Source of the DNA: Porphyrobacter sp. GA68
GTDB lineage: Bacteria; Pseudomonadota; Alphaproteobacteria; Sphingomonadales; Sphingomonadaceae
Direction: 5' to 3'
DNA length: 64,000 bases
Assembly (NCBI RefSeq): GCF_022605525.1
Contig: NZ_JAKQYJ010000001.1
Span: forward strand, 911,001-975,000
Shown: piece after piece, positions 9,436 to 25,460 of the stretch
How positions within the stretch are numbered: the stretch's first letter is position 1
Layout of the letters: every line of letters begins with the position of its first letter
Made by a program: the position numbers and the translations under genes
Notes under the pieces: generated by a model
What the model was told of the DNA's origin: nothing
Databases searched by the model: none
What the model saw: the letters and a program-made list of their open reading frames with translations, nothing else

Positions 9436-9666
9436 TCATGCCCTATCCCGCTCATATTCCAGCAGATCGCCCGGCTGGCAATCCAGCTCGCGGCAGATCG
9501 CCTCAAGCGTGGAGAAGCGGATCGCCTTGGCCTTGCCGGTCTTGAGGATCGACAGGTTGGCCAGTGTCAGACCCACCCGTTCGGAAAGCTCGGTCAGCGT
9601 CATGCGCCGCGCGTATAAAAGGTCATCCAGCTTGACCACGATGTTTGCTCCTTCTTCGGCGGGCAT
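9436..9666 (-). CDS. XRE family HTH regulator (YozG-type)
   Basis: 76 residues from the ATG at 9666 (a GTG at 9669 is one codon earlier). Nearly the whole protein is one Cro/CI-type helix-turn-helix: KLDDLLYARRMTLTELSERVGLTLANLSILKTGKAKAIRFSTLEAICRELDCQPGDLLEY. This compact form with the DCQPGDLLEY ending is the YozG class. Its ATG overlaps the DUF2975 stop codon (TGATG), so the two are translationally coupled. By context it probably regulates its own operon through the repeated CGATA sites upstream; that is inference. Confidence 0.88.
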   Translation of the reverse strand: MPAEEGANIVVKLDDLLYARRMTLTELSERVGLTLANLSILKTGKAKAIRFSTLEAICRELDCQPGDLLEYERDRA

Positions 9667-10220
9667 CACACGGTCCCCTCAAGATCGGTGCGCATTTCAG
9701 CGCCCTTGCGGAACACGCGGGCAAGGATGAAGAGGACGAGGATCAGGACCACTCCGTCGAGGCTGAACGAGTCGGCCGTGACCGCAATATTGAACGCGTC
9801 GGGTCCGAGCGGCTCTTTCGCCGCATCGGGAAGCGTGAGCGCAAGCAGGCCAATACCGATCGAGAGAACCTGCACCCCCACGGCGATCCAGCCCATAGTA
9901 CCGAGGCGATCGGCGTTGGCGTGGACGAACGGGTCTCCTTCGGCCACGGTGCCGATAATGCGGCGCAGGTGGCGCACGAACAGCCACATTAGCGCCACAA
10001 TTGCCAAGGCGAGTGCGACAATCGCCAGTAGGGTGGCAAGCGGCGTTCCGGCAGTTGCCCCAAGGGATGCTTCCAGCCTAGCAGCGATCTGCCCACGGCC
10101 GACGAGTAGAACAGGAATGGCGGCGGCGAGCGCCGCGGCGGCGACGAGCAGAACAACCTGGGCGATCAGCAGCAGGGTCTGGGCGACCGCCAGCAACGGA
10201 TCCTTGGCTATGATTGTCAT
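9666..10220 (-). CDS. DUF2975 integral membrane protein
   Basis: 184 residues from the ATG at 10220, which is preceded by AGGAG; a longer reading frame exists upstream but overlaps the preceding small ORF and lacks a signal. About four membrane helices are visible: near residues 10-35, 60-85, 105-130 and 148-168. The loop FVRHLRRIIGTVAEGDPFVHANADRLGTMGWIAVG between helices 2 and 3 carries the GDPF motif typical of DUF2975. The family is commonly paired with YozG-type regulators, as here, but its function is unknown. It is followed by the overlapping XRE gene. Confidence 0.85.
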   Translation of the reverse strand: MTIIAKDPLLAVAQTLLLIAQVVLLVAAAALAAAIPVLLVGRGQIAARLEASLGATAGTPLATLLAIVALALAIVALMWLFVRHLRRIIGTVAEGDPFVHANADRLGTMGWIAVGVQVLSIGIGLLALTLPDAAKEPLGPDAFNIAVTADSFSLDGVVLILVLFILARVFRKGAEMRTDLEGTV

Positions 10221-10233
10221 GTGCGGGAACTCC

Positions 10234-10362
10234 TCAGGCCAGTATCGGAGCGACGGCCACAGGCGGCAAAGGAAGCTGCGCGGTGGCGACCACTCCGAGC
10301 GAACTGATCGACAGCAGTATAGCCGCGGCGGCGGCGGCGAGGCGGGTGGCAAATTGAGGCAT
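10234..10362 (-). CDS. Unidentified 42-residue secreted or membrane peptide, first gene of the DUF2975-XRE operon
   Basis: The ATG at 10362 has AGGAG eight bases upstream and encodes a basic start (MPQFATR), a hydrophobic helix of about 20 residues (LAAAAAAILLSISSLGVVA), a possible cleavage site at ATAQ and a Pro-rich tail (LPLPPVAVAPILA). The stop codon TGA is part of the GGAG ribosome-binding site of the DUF2975 gene, 13 bases before its ATG, so coupling is likely. No known family recognised. Good start signals and tight spacing argue that it is real. Confidence 0.6.
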   Translation of the reverse strand: MPQFATRLAAAAAAILLSISSLGVVATAQLPLPPVAVAPILA

Positions 10363-10460
10363 TATCGTTCTCCTATACACTCGATACTGAAAAACGATAA
10401 ACCCTTCTTGATGTCTCGTCAAGCAGAAATATTGAAAGTCGATATATGATTTATCGTTTT
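10363..10460 (-). promoter_or_regulatory. Candidate operator region of the DUF2975-XRE operon (five CGATA/TATCG sites)
   Basis: The pentamer CGATA or its complement occurs at 10363-10367, 10382-10386, 10395-10399, 10440-10444 and 10452-10456. Two of these sit in a perfect 11-bp inverted repeat, AAAACGATAAA (10391-10401) and TTTATCGTTTT (10450-10460). The block is AT-rich within a GC-rich neighbourhood and directly precedes the 42-residue ORF. The XRE protein at the end of the operon is the natural candidate to bind here. Confidence 0.5.
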
Positions 10461-10531
10461 GCAGAGTAGCATCGCGGCGCCGCCTGTGTGCAGCCCGACC
10501 AGACCAACAGAGCAGTGCGTCGGCGCGGGGT

Positions 10532-10560
10532 TTGACATTGTGTGGCCCGCTCCCTAGATG
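10532..10560 (+). promoter_or_regulatory. Probable sigma70 promoter of rpoBC
   Basis: TTGACA (10532-10537), a 17-base spacer and TAGATG (10555-10560). The -35 is a perfect consensus and the spacing is optimal. Transcription would begin near 10567, leaving a leader of about 220 bases before rpoB. The rest of 10461-10789 shows no gene. Confidence 0.6.
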
Positions 10561-10789
10561 CCGCGTCCATCGCCCGTTTCGAGCAGGGCCGACTCAAGCG
10601 CGGGAGTTGGCCAACGGAAGGAAACGGCGAGTGCCCATCGCGACGCTGGACAAATTGCTGCGGCAGCACATCCCACCGGTGTGACCCTGCCGCGCCCCTT
10701 TTCGCGTCACGAGGCATCTTATCCGCTTGTGATCAGGACTGCCGGCCCCGTTCGGGACAGGCGGCGAACAGCAGAGGCAATACACCCTT

Positions 10790-14953
<4,164 letters not shown>

Positions 14954-14960
14954 GAAGTCT

Positions 14961-15052
14961 CCCCTTCCGCGAGCCGGAGGGGCCGATGGTGGGCTTTGCA
15001 AACGTCCACCTGCAACAAACCCACCCCTAACCCCTCCCGTCAGCGGGAGGGG
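14961..15052 (+). repeat. Two GC-rich hairpins between rpoB and rpoC (intergenic-repeat-like)
   Basis: The first is CCCCTTCCG...CGGAGGGG (14961-14982, one bulge). The second is a perfect 9-bp stem, CCCCTCCCG (15031-15039) and CGGGAGGGG (15044-15052), with a TCAG loop, preceded by ACCCCTAA. The second ends 17 bases before the rpoC ATG and has no T-run, so it is not a terminator. Its form resembles the short CCCCTCCCG palindromes scattered through many sphingomonad genomes, but other copies were not found in this window. Confidence 0.55.
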
Positions 15053-15069
15053 GACAGAGGACAAAGTTT

Positions 15070-19443
<4,374 letters not shown>

Positions 19444-19468
19444 GGCATTCTTCTCGGCATGAAAAGCG

Positions 19469-19502
19469 ACCCCGTCGGAGCGATCTGGCGGGGTTTCTTT
19501 TT
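19469..19502 (+). terminator. Intrinsic terminator of rpoBC
   Basis: ACCCCG (19469-19474) and CGGGGT (19489-19494) form the base of a hairpin, followed by TTCTTTTT (to 19502). It begins about 25 bases after the rpoC stop. Confidence 0.8.
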
Positions 19503-19592
19503 GCGCTGACGCAAGCGATTGAAAGCTTTGAAAAAAGAATTAAGTCATTGATTGAAGGTTATTAGAAAGCGAAAGGAAAACATTACAATAAT

Positions 19593-19631
19593 TTAGTTAA
19601 CATTGCTTAACTAAGCTTCACGGGCTATAAT
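19593..19631 (+). promoter_or_regulatory. Promoter with overlapping dyad, upstream of the first PEPxxWA gene
   Basis: TTGCTT (19603-19608), 17 bases and a perfect TATAAT (19626-19631). An 8-bp perfect inverted repeat, TTAGTTAA-N6-TTAACTAA (19593-19614), covers the -35 element, as expected for a repressor or activator site. The surrounding 19505-19640 is strikingly AT-rich. The region between the predicted start and the gene is about 60 bases. Confidence 0.65.
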
Positions 19632-19700
19632 TTCCCATGACGAGTCGCACCTGCGGGCAACGATCCGCATCTCTGCATTTATGCAAAAAGGTGATTTCTC

Positions 19701-20480
19701 ATGAGAACAGGGCTAATAATAGCTACCGCCGCAGCCGGCTTGCTTTGTGCAACCACGGCGAATGCTGCCATTGTTGTCCTTTTTGACGACTTTGACGACG
19801 GCTTCGCGAACTTCGCCAATACCGTGACCGCTGCCGGTGGGACGCAAACCAACTTTACGCTGGTGCCGGGCGGCACCGCCGGGAACGCGGACTTTACCAT
19901 CACGCGACCGTCAGGCGGCATCGTGGGCGTCAGTTCCGCCTATTCGCTTTTTGGCGCAAGTCCGAGCCGCACCACCACCGGCGGCGTCGTTGATATCAGC
20001 CCGAGCGGACCGAACACCAATCCGCGTGGCAATCCGCTGCTTTACCGCAACAGCGGGATCACGTTCAACTTCACCAATCCCATCAACTCCCTCGGCTTTG
20101 AGGTCGGCGACTGGGCGACGTGCTGCCAGCCATCCAATCTGTGGATCCAGTTCGGCAGCAATGCGCCCATTCAACTGGGTTCGTCCACCACGTTTGGTGA
20201 CCAGTTCCTCACCAATCGCGGGGCCGGAGTGTTCGTTGCTGCCTTCGACGACAGCGATACCTTCTCCACGGTGAGCTTCTGGGGAGATGGTGTGGGCGAA
20301 TTCCTGGTGGCTGGCGGGACCATCCGTTACGCCGCTCTGGACCGTGGTTCGCTGCCGCCGACGGGCGCGGTGCCCGAACCCGCGACGTGGGCAATGATGC
20401 TGCTCGGCTTCTTCGGCATCGGTCTCAGCCTCAGGAGCAGGAAGTCCAGGGTAACGGGTCTGAGAGTCCGTTACACCTGA
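19701..20480 (+). CDS. Secreted protein with PEPxxWA C-terminal sorting domain
   Basis: 259 residues with a signal peptide (MRTGLIIATAAAGLLCATTANA). The mature domain is Gly/Thr/Asn/Phe-rich and beta-like, resembling other exosortase-substrate surface proteins, with no catalytic motif noted. The tail VPEPATWAMMLLGFFGIGLSLR plus a basic cluster (RSRKSR) is a textbook PEPxxWA-CTERM sorting signal: PEP box, membrane helix, Arg/Lys-rich end. AGGTGATT lies before the ATG. It has its own promoter. Such proteins are processed by an exosortase (not in the window) and placed at the cell surface or in biofilm matrix; this is family knowledge. Confidence 0.88.
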   Translation: MRTGLIIATAAAGLLCATTANAAIVVLFDDFDDGFANFANTVTAAGGTQTNFTLVPGGTAGNADFTITRPSGGIVGVSSAYSLFGASPSRTTTGGVVDISPSGPNTNPRGNPLLYRNSGITFNFTNPINSLGFEVGDWATCCQPSNLWIQFGSNAPIQLGSSTTFGDQFLTNRGAGVFVAAFDDSDTFSTVSFWGDGVGEFLVAGGTIRYAALDRGSLPPTGAVPEPATWAMMLLGFFGIGLSLRSRKSRVTGLRVRYT

Positions 20481-20582
20481 TCGCATGCGCCGCCTGCCGC
20501 TCCTCCTCCGGGTAGGCGGGCGGCGCTGCTTTCCCGGAACTTGGATGCTGGCGTTGCGGCCGGTTGCCCCCATATAGCCCTC

Positions 20583-21047
20583 ATGCGCGCGAGCTTGGCT
20601 TTACCCTTGCTGCTGGCTTTTGCCGCCGGGTGTGCCGTGCCGTCCGAAGAAACTGCACCCGCCGCCTCGCCGCAAAACGCAACTGCGGTAACGCCCGCTG
20701 CCGAGCCGGAAGTTCGCGCGCCCGCGCCGGTCACTCTTGAAGGTGAGTGGCGAGTCGCCGGAACAGGGAGCATGCCCATCGATCTGCCATGGGCGATAAC
20801 GCTCTCGATCGACAGTGACACAATGGCGTTGACATCCCAGTGTCTCCAGCCCCGGTGGCGCTACAACTACGCCAATGGCACGCTGCGCACCGCGCCGATT
20901 GCCCGGCCGCTGTGTGACCGCGGCCGCTACCCGGCGGAAGCGGCGGTGCTTGCCGCGATCGAGGGCGCCACGCGGGCAGAGCGGACGCCGGAAAACGGAA
21001 TACTGCTCTCGGGCAACGCCGGTTCGCTGCTCATCTTTTCGCAATAG
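20583..21047 (+). CDS. Lipoprotein with possible META/HslJ-like domain
   Basis: 154 residues from the ATG at 20583, chosen because it begins the signal sequence MRASLALPLLLAFAAGC, whose lipobox gives an acylated Cys at 17. A Pro/Ala/Glu-rich linker (about 18-52) precedes a small domain starting GEWRVAGTGSMPIDLPW and containing SQC, ARPLC and a final GSLLIFSQ. The order of short strands and the two Cys positions recall the META domain of HslJ, but the match is weak. It is convergent with transaldolase, with only 19 bases between stop codons. Confidence 0.65.
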   Translation: MRASLALPLLLAFAAGCAVPSEETAPAASPQNATAVTPAAEPEVRAPAPVTLEGEWRVAGTGSMPIDLPWAITLSIDSDTMALTSQCLQPRWRYNYANGTLRTAPIARPLCDRGRYPAEAAVLAAIEGATRAERTPENGILLSGNAGSLLIFSQ

Positions 21048-21066
21048 AGCGCACCGACACCCGGCG

Positions 21067-22191
21067 TTACGCGAGCAGTGCCGTCCGCTTCCTCCCGACC
21101 GCGCCAAGCAGATCGTCGAACGCGCTGACGAACTGCGCCACTCCGTCGCGCGCCAGCTCTTCGGTGGCGCCCTCCAGGTCCAGTCCGAGCGCGTCGGCAC
21201 GATCAAGCACCGCCTCTGCGGCATCGATTCCTTCGGTTAGTGCGGGCCGGATCACCCCGTGATCGCGAAACGCTTCCAGGGTGGCCGGCGGCATGGTGTT
21301 GACGGTGTCCGGCCCCGCTAGCTCCTCGACATACAGGACATCGCTGTAGTCGGGGTTCTTGGTCCCGGTGGACGCCCATAGCAACCGCTGGGGCATGGCT
21401 CCCCGCCTGGCGAGCGCCTGCCAGCGATCGGAGGCGATCAGCCGCTGATAACGGGCATAGGCGCGCTTCGCATTGGCGATGGCTATCTTGCCTTTGAGAT
21501 CGGCTGCTTGCGTTCCGGGCAAAGCGTCGATCCGCGCATCCATCACGCTGTCGATACGGCTGAGGAAGAACGAAGCGACGCTCGCCACCTGATCGACCGG
21601 CTTGCCCTCAGCGGCGCGCGCCTCCAGCCCGGCAACATAGGCGTCGGCTACTGTTTCATAGGCCGCGACACTGAACAGCAGGGTCACGTTGACGTTGATC
21701 CCTTCGGTGATCAGCTGGCGGATGGCGGGTGCCCCGGCCGGGGTGCCGGGCACTTTTATCATCAGGTTGGGCCGGTCAACCGCGGCCCACAGCCGCCGCG
21801 CTTCGGCAATGGTCCCTTGCGTGTCGTCGGCAAGGTATGGCGACACCTCCAGGCTGACGTAACCGTCGCGCCCCTCCAGCCGGTCATACACCTCGCGCAG
21901 TTCATCGGCTGCCCGCTGGATGTCCTCCACAGCCAGCGTTTCGTAAAGCTCTAGCGGACTGACATCGCGTGCGGCCAGCAACGCGCGCATATCACCATCG
22001 TAGTTATCCGAACGGCCCATCGCCTTTTCGAAGATCGCCGGGTTCGACGTGACGCCGGTGACACCGTCCTGCGCCACGAGTGTTTTCAGGCCGCCCTCGG
22101 TAAGATAGCGCCGGTCGACGAAGTCGAGCCATACTCCCTGGCCAAGGGCGTTGAGTTGTTGCAGAGGGTTGGCAGCAGCTGGGTCGGTCAT
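21067..22191 (-). CDS. tal: Transaldolase
   Basis: 374 residues from the ATG at 22191 (MTDPAAANPLQQLN), the length of the longer mycobacterial/cyanobacterial-type transaldolase. Recognisable segments are VWLDFVDRRYL, GVTGVTSNPAIFEKAM, YVSLEVSPYLADDT, the Schiff-base lysine in NLMIKVPGTPAG (near residue 147), and LLWASTGTKNPDYSD. The enzyme transfers dihydroxyacetone units in the pentose phosphate pathway. It lies 65 bases downstream of a TetR gene on the same strand and may be co-transcribed with it. Confidence 0.96.
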   Translation of the reverse strand: MTDPAAANPLQQLNALGQGVWLDFVDRRYLTEGGLKTLVAQDGVTGVTSNPAIFEKAMGRSDNYDGDMRALLAARDVSPLELYETLAVEDIQRAADELREVYDRLEGRDGYVSLEVSPYLADDTQGTIAEARRLWAAVDRPNLMIKVPGTPAGAPAIRQLITEGINVNVTLLFSVAAYETVADAYVAGLEARAAEGKPVDQVASVASFFLSRIDSVMDARIDALPGTQAADLKGKIAIANAKRAYARYQRLIASDRWQALARRGAMPQRLLWASTGTKNPDYSDVLYVEELAGPDTVNTMPPATLEAFRDHGVIRPALTEGIDAAEAVLDRADALGLDLEGATEELARDGVAQFVSAFDDLLGAVGRKRTALLA

Positions 22192-22256
22192 GCCGCGGCC
22201 CTTGCCACAATCTTGCGGGAGAGGCGATAGCCCGTGTGTACCCGCCGCAAGCGGCA

Positions 22257-22871
22257 TCACCTCCGGCCAAGACCCTCGCGCAGCAGTCTGTTCGCTGCCT
22301 GCGCCACTTCACCCAGCGAGCGGTCGGTGCCCCAGATGGCGTAGCGCAGGCCGAGAAACACGTTCATCCCCATCAGCGCCCAGGCATCCACCTCGTCCAC
22401 ATCGGTTCTCACGGCGCCGGCGCTTGCCCCGGTTCGCAGCCGCTCGAGGATGCGCGCGGCCGTGCGTTCGTAATGTTCGCGGTAGCTTGCCGGGTCGACG
22501 AATTCCGCCTCGTCGATGATCCGGTAGATGACCTTGTGCTCGCGGGCGAAGGTCAGAAAGCTGTGGAGTGCCGTTTCCTCCACAGTGAATGCATCCATGT
22601 CGGGCCTGAGCGCGGCGGCCGCGCGTGCCTTTACCTTGTCGCTCATCTCCTGGACCAGCGAGCGGAACACTTCCTCTTTCGAGTCGAAATAGGTGTAGAA
22701 AGTGCCAAGCGCGGTGCCGGCGCGCGTCGTGATGCCGCTGATCGAGGCCTCGTGGAAACCATGTTCCCCGAATTCGGCGGCGGCGGCGTCGATCAGGCGG
22801 GCGCGGGTTTTCTCGCCGCGCTTGGTCCGCGGTGTCTTTCCATTCGCCGTCGGTCGCCCGCTCACCTCCAT
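22257..22871 (-). CDS. TetR/AcrR family regulator
   Basis: 204 residues from the ATG at 22871 (an upstream TTG is less likely). The N-terminal HTH reads TRARLIDAAAAEFGEHGFHEASISGITTRAGTALGTFYTYFDSKEEVFRSLV, the standard TetR DNA-binding domain; the C-terminal half is a helical ligand-binding and dimerisation domain of unknown specificity. It faces the TonB-dependent receptor gene across about 105 bases, so it may control that gene. The only dyad noticed between them (GTTCA-N10-TGAAC) is short. tal follows on the same strand. Confidence 0.9.
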   Translation of the reverse strand: MEVSGRPTANGKTPRTKRGEKTRARLIDAAAAEFGEHGFHEASISGITTRAGTALGTFYTYFDSKEEVFRSLVQEMSDKVKARAAAALRPDMDAFTVEETALHSFLTFAREHKVIYRIIDEAEFVDPASYREHYERTAARILERLRTGASAGAVRTDVDEVDAWALMGMNVFLGLRYAIWGTDRSLGEVAQAANRLLREGLGRR

Positions 22872-22977
22872 CCGTCCGGCGTAATGCAAAAGCCTCCCTG
22901 CTCCAAGAAAAAGTTGAAAGGTGGTTCAGGTTTCAGTATGAACTTCGAAGAGACAAGATCAGGGGAGGAAAGCCGTA

Positions 22978-25365
22978 ATGTTCCAGGCGCAGATCAAACG
23001 CACCGCCATCGCCGCACTGCTGGCCGGCGGCGCACTGTGGACGATGCCCGCAGCCGCGCAGGTCGTACCCAATCAGCCGGGCACCGCGACCAATCCCGCA
23101 GGGGCGGATGCGATTTCGGACGAGGTGCAGTCCGACGGCAATACCATCATTGTTACCGCCCGTCGGCGAGAGGAAAGCCTGATCGACGTCCCCATCGCCG
23201 TCACCGCCTACAGCGGCGAGGCGTTGCTGCAGGCCGGTGCGATCGACCTGACGGATATTGCGCAGACCACACCCAACACCACGCTGGAAGCATCGCGCGG
23301 CACCAATTCCACGCTGACCGCCTTCATCCGCGGCGTAGGACAGCAGGATCCGGTTTCCGGGTTCGAACAGGGCGTCGGCATCTATCTCGACGACGTGTAC
23401 CTCAACCGTCCGCAGGCCGCCGTGCTGGACATCTATGATGTCGAGCGGATCGAAGTGCTGCGCGGACCGCAGGGCACGCTGTATGGACGCAACACCATTG
23501 GCGGCGCGGTGAAATATGTCACGCGTGCGCTGCCGCAGGACTTTGCGCTGAATGCCCGTGCGACCTACGGCACCTACAACCAGCTCGACGGCGTGCTCAG
23601 CGTGTCGGCGCCGCTGGGCGACCTGATCCGGGTAGGCGGGGCGGTGGCGCGGCTGACCCGCGACGGCTTTGGCCAGAACCTGACTACCGGCCGGGACAAT
23701 TACGACAAGGATGTGTTCGGGGCGCGCCTGTCACTCGAAATGGGCGGATATGGCGAGCCTGTCTCCATCCGCATCACCGGCGACTACACCAAGGACGAAA
23801 GCAGCCCGCGCGGCGGCACGCGCCTGATCCCGGGGCGGCTGTCTGGCGCACCGGTGCTGGGCAACGTATTCGACACGCGCGGCGGCCTAGTCGACCCGGA
23901 GCAGGAAGTCGAGGCCTACGGCGTCGCCATGAACATCGGGATCGACCTCAGCGACTCGCTCACCTTCCGGTCGATCAGCGCATGGCGGAAGGACGACACC
24001 TTTACCCCCATCGATTTCGACGCGCTTCCGGCGGTCGATGTCGACGTTCCGGGGATCTACCGCAACGAGCAGCTCAGCCAGGAACTGCAGCTGCTCTACG
24101 ACAACGGGCCGCTCAGCGCGCTCCTCGGTTTCTACTACCTCGACGCCAAGGCGGACACGTCGTTCGATGTGCGCCTGTTCACCACTCTGGCCGGCTTCAC
24201 CGCCTTTACGCAGGCGAACGTCGACACGGAAACCTATGCCGTATTCGGTGACGTGACCTTTGACATCACCGATCAGCTGAGCGTTTCGCTGGGCGGCCGG
24301 TACACCTGGGACAAGCGCACTGCAGACATCCTGCGGCAGAACTATCTGGGTGGCGGCTCGCCGGTCTTCGGCGGCGCAGGTGTGCCGTTAGGGGCGCCAG
24401 CCACCGATTTCACCGGCAGCCGCGATTTCAACAAGTTCACCCCGCGCGCTTCGATCAGCTTCCAGCCGACGCCCGACCACAACTTCTACGCCAGCTATTC
24501 ACAAGGGTTCAAAGGCGGCGGTTTCGACCCGCGGGGCGTGGGCGTGAACGCGCCCGCGGCGATCCCTGGCCGTCCGACAGCGGCTGAGATCACCGACTTC
24601 CTCTCGTTCGAGCCGGAAAGCGTCGACAGCTACGAAGTGGGCTACAAGGGCAGCCTGCTGGACGGGGCGGTGTATGTCGCGCTGGCGGGCTTCTACGCCG
24701 ACTACACGGATGTGCAGATCCCCGGTTCTGTCGCCTGTGTGGTCAACGGCATCGCCACCTTCTGCGGCGTCACCGCCAATGCGGGTGCGGCAACCTTCAA
24801 GGGGCTGGAATTCGAAGGCACTGCCCGGCTGGGACAGGATCTCGCCACGGCCGGAGACCGCCTGACCCTGGCTGTCGCGGCGGGGTACATCGACGCGCAG
24901 TACGACGAGTTCATCACCAACATCGCCGGTCGTGGCCCGGTCGATGTGGCCGAGTTCCGGGAAGTGCAGAACACGCCGGAATTCACCGGCAGCGCGACGC
25001 TGGGCTATTCGACGCCGGTGGGTGCGGGCGATCTCAACTTCACCACCACCGTCTCCTATCGCAGCAAGACGTTCCAGTTTGAAGTGCCCAATCCCTACCT
25101 CGACCAGCCGGGCTTCGCCCTGTGGGACGCCAACCTCGTCTACACAGCGCCGGACCGGCGGTGGTCGCTGGGCCTGCACGGCCGCAACCTGCTGGACAAG
25201 GAATACAAGACGAGCGGCTACACCTTCGTCGTCGCTGATCCGGTGACGGGAGCGATCCCGCTGACCAACGGCCTGCCGACGCCATCGCTGGGCCGCGAAG
25301 GAACGCTGACCGCGTTCTACGGTAACCCGCGTCAGGTGTTCGTGACCGCGACGCTGCGTTACTGA
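22978..25365 (+). CDS. TonB-dependent outer membrane receptor
   Basis: 795 residues. Signal peptide ends near PAAAQ (residue 28). The TonB box region is IIVTARRREESLIDVPIAV (near 58-77), followed by a plug domain with FIRGVGQQDP and VEVLRGPQGTLYGRNTIGGAV, then a 22-strand beta-barrel ending NPRQVFVTATLRY with the terminal aromatic. This is the sphingomonad-expanded type of receptor for siderophores, carbohydrates or other bulky nutrients; nothing here fixes the substrate. A strong AGGGGAGGAAA ribosome-binding site precedes the ATG. The divergent TetR gene is the likely regulator. Confidence 0.95.
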   Translation: MFQAQIKRTAIAALLAGGALWTMPAAAQVVPNQPGTATNPAGADAISDEVQSDGNTIIVTARRREESLIDVPIAVTAYSGEALLQAGAIDLTDIAQTTPNTTLEASRGTNSTLTAFIRGVGQQDPVSGFEQGVGIYLDDVYLNRPQAAVLDIYDVERIEVLRGPQGTLYGRNTIGGAVKYVTRALPQDFALNARATYGTYNQLDGVLSVSAPLGDLIRVGGAVARLTRDGFGQNLTTGRDNYDKDVFGARLSLEMGGYGEPVSIRITGDYTKDESSPRGGTRLIPGRLSGAPVLGNVFDTRGGLVDPEQEVEAYGVAMNIGIDLSDSLTFRSISAWRKDDTFTPIDFDALPAVDVDVPGIYRNEQLSQELQLLYDNGPLSALLGFYYLDAKADTSFDVRLFTTLAGFTAFTQANVDTETYAVFGDVTFDITDQLSVSLGGRYTWDKRTADILRQNYLGGGSPVFGGAGVPLGAPATDFTGSRDFNKFTPRASISFQPTPDHNFYASYSQGFKGGGFDPRGVGVNAPAAIPGRPTAAEITDFLSFEPESVDSYEVGYKGSLLDGAVYVALAGFYADYTDVQIPGSVACVVNGIATFCGVTANAGAATFKGLEFEGTARLGQDLATAGDRLTLAVAAGYIDAQYDEFITNIAGRGPVDVAEFREVQNTPEFTGSATLGYSTPVGAGDLNFTTTVSYRSKTFQFEVPNPYLDQPGFALWDANLVYTAPDRRWSLGLHGRNLLDKEYKTSGYTFVVADPVTGAIPLTNGLPTPSLGREGTLTAFYGNPRQVFVTATLRY

Positions 25366-25431
25366 ACCATGCGCGTTACCGCCGCCAGGGGGCGAAGCCT
25401 GGCAGCGGCAACGCCGTTCACTTGCGCAAGG

Positions 25432-25460
25432 GGAGGGTCAGCCGCTGACGGCGACCCTCC
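25432..25460. terminator. Possible bidirectional terminator hairpin between convergent genes
   Basis: GGAGGGT (25432-25438) pairs with ACCCTCC (25454-25460), with inner GCCG/CGGC pairs. It lies between the stop codons of the TonB receptor and the convergent TolC-like gene, touching the latter. There is no T-run on either side, so termination is uncertain. Confidence 0.4.
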
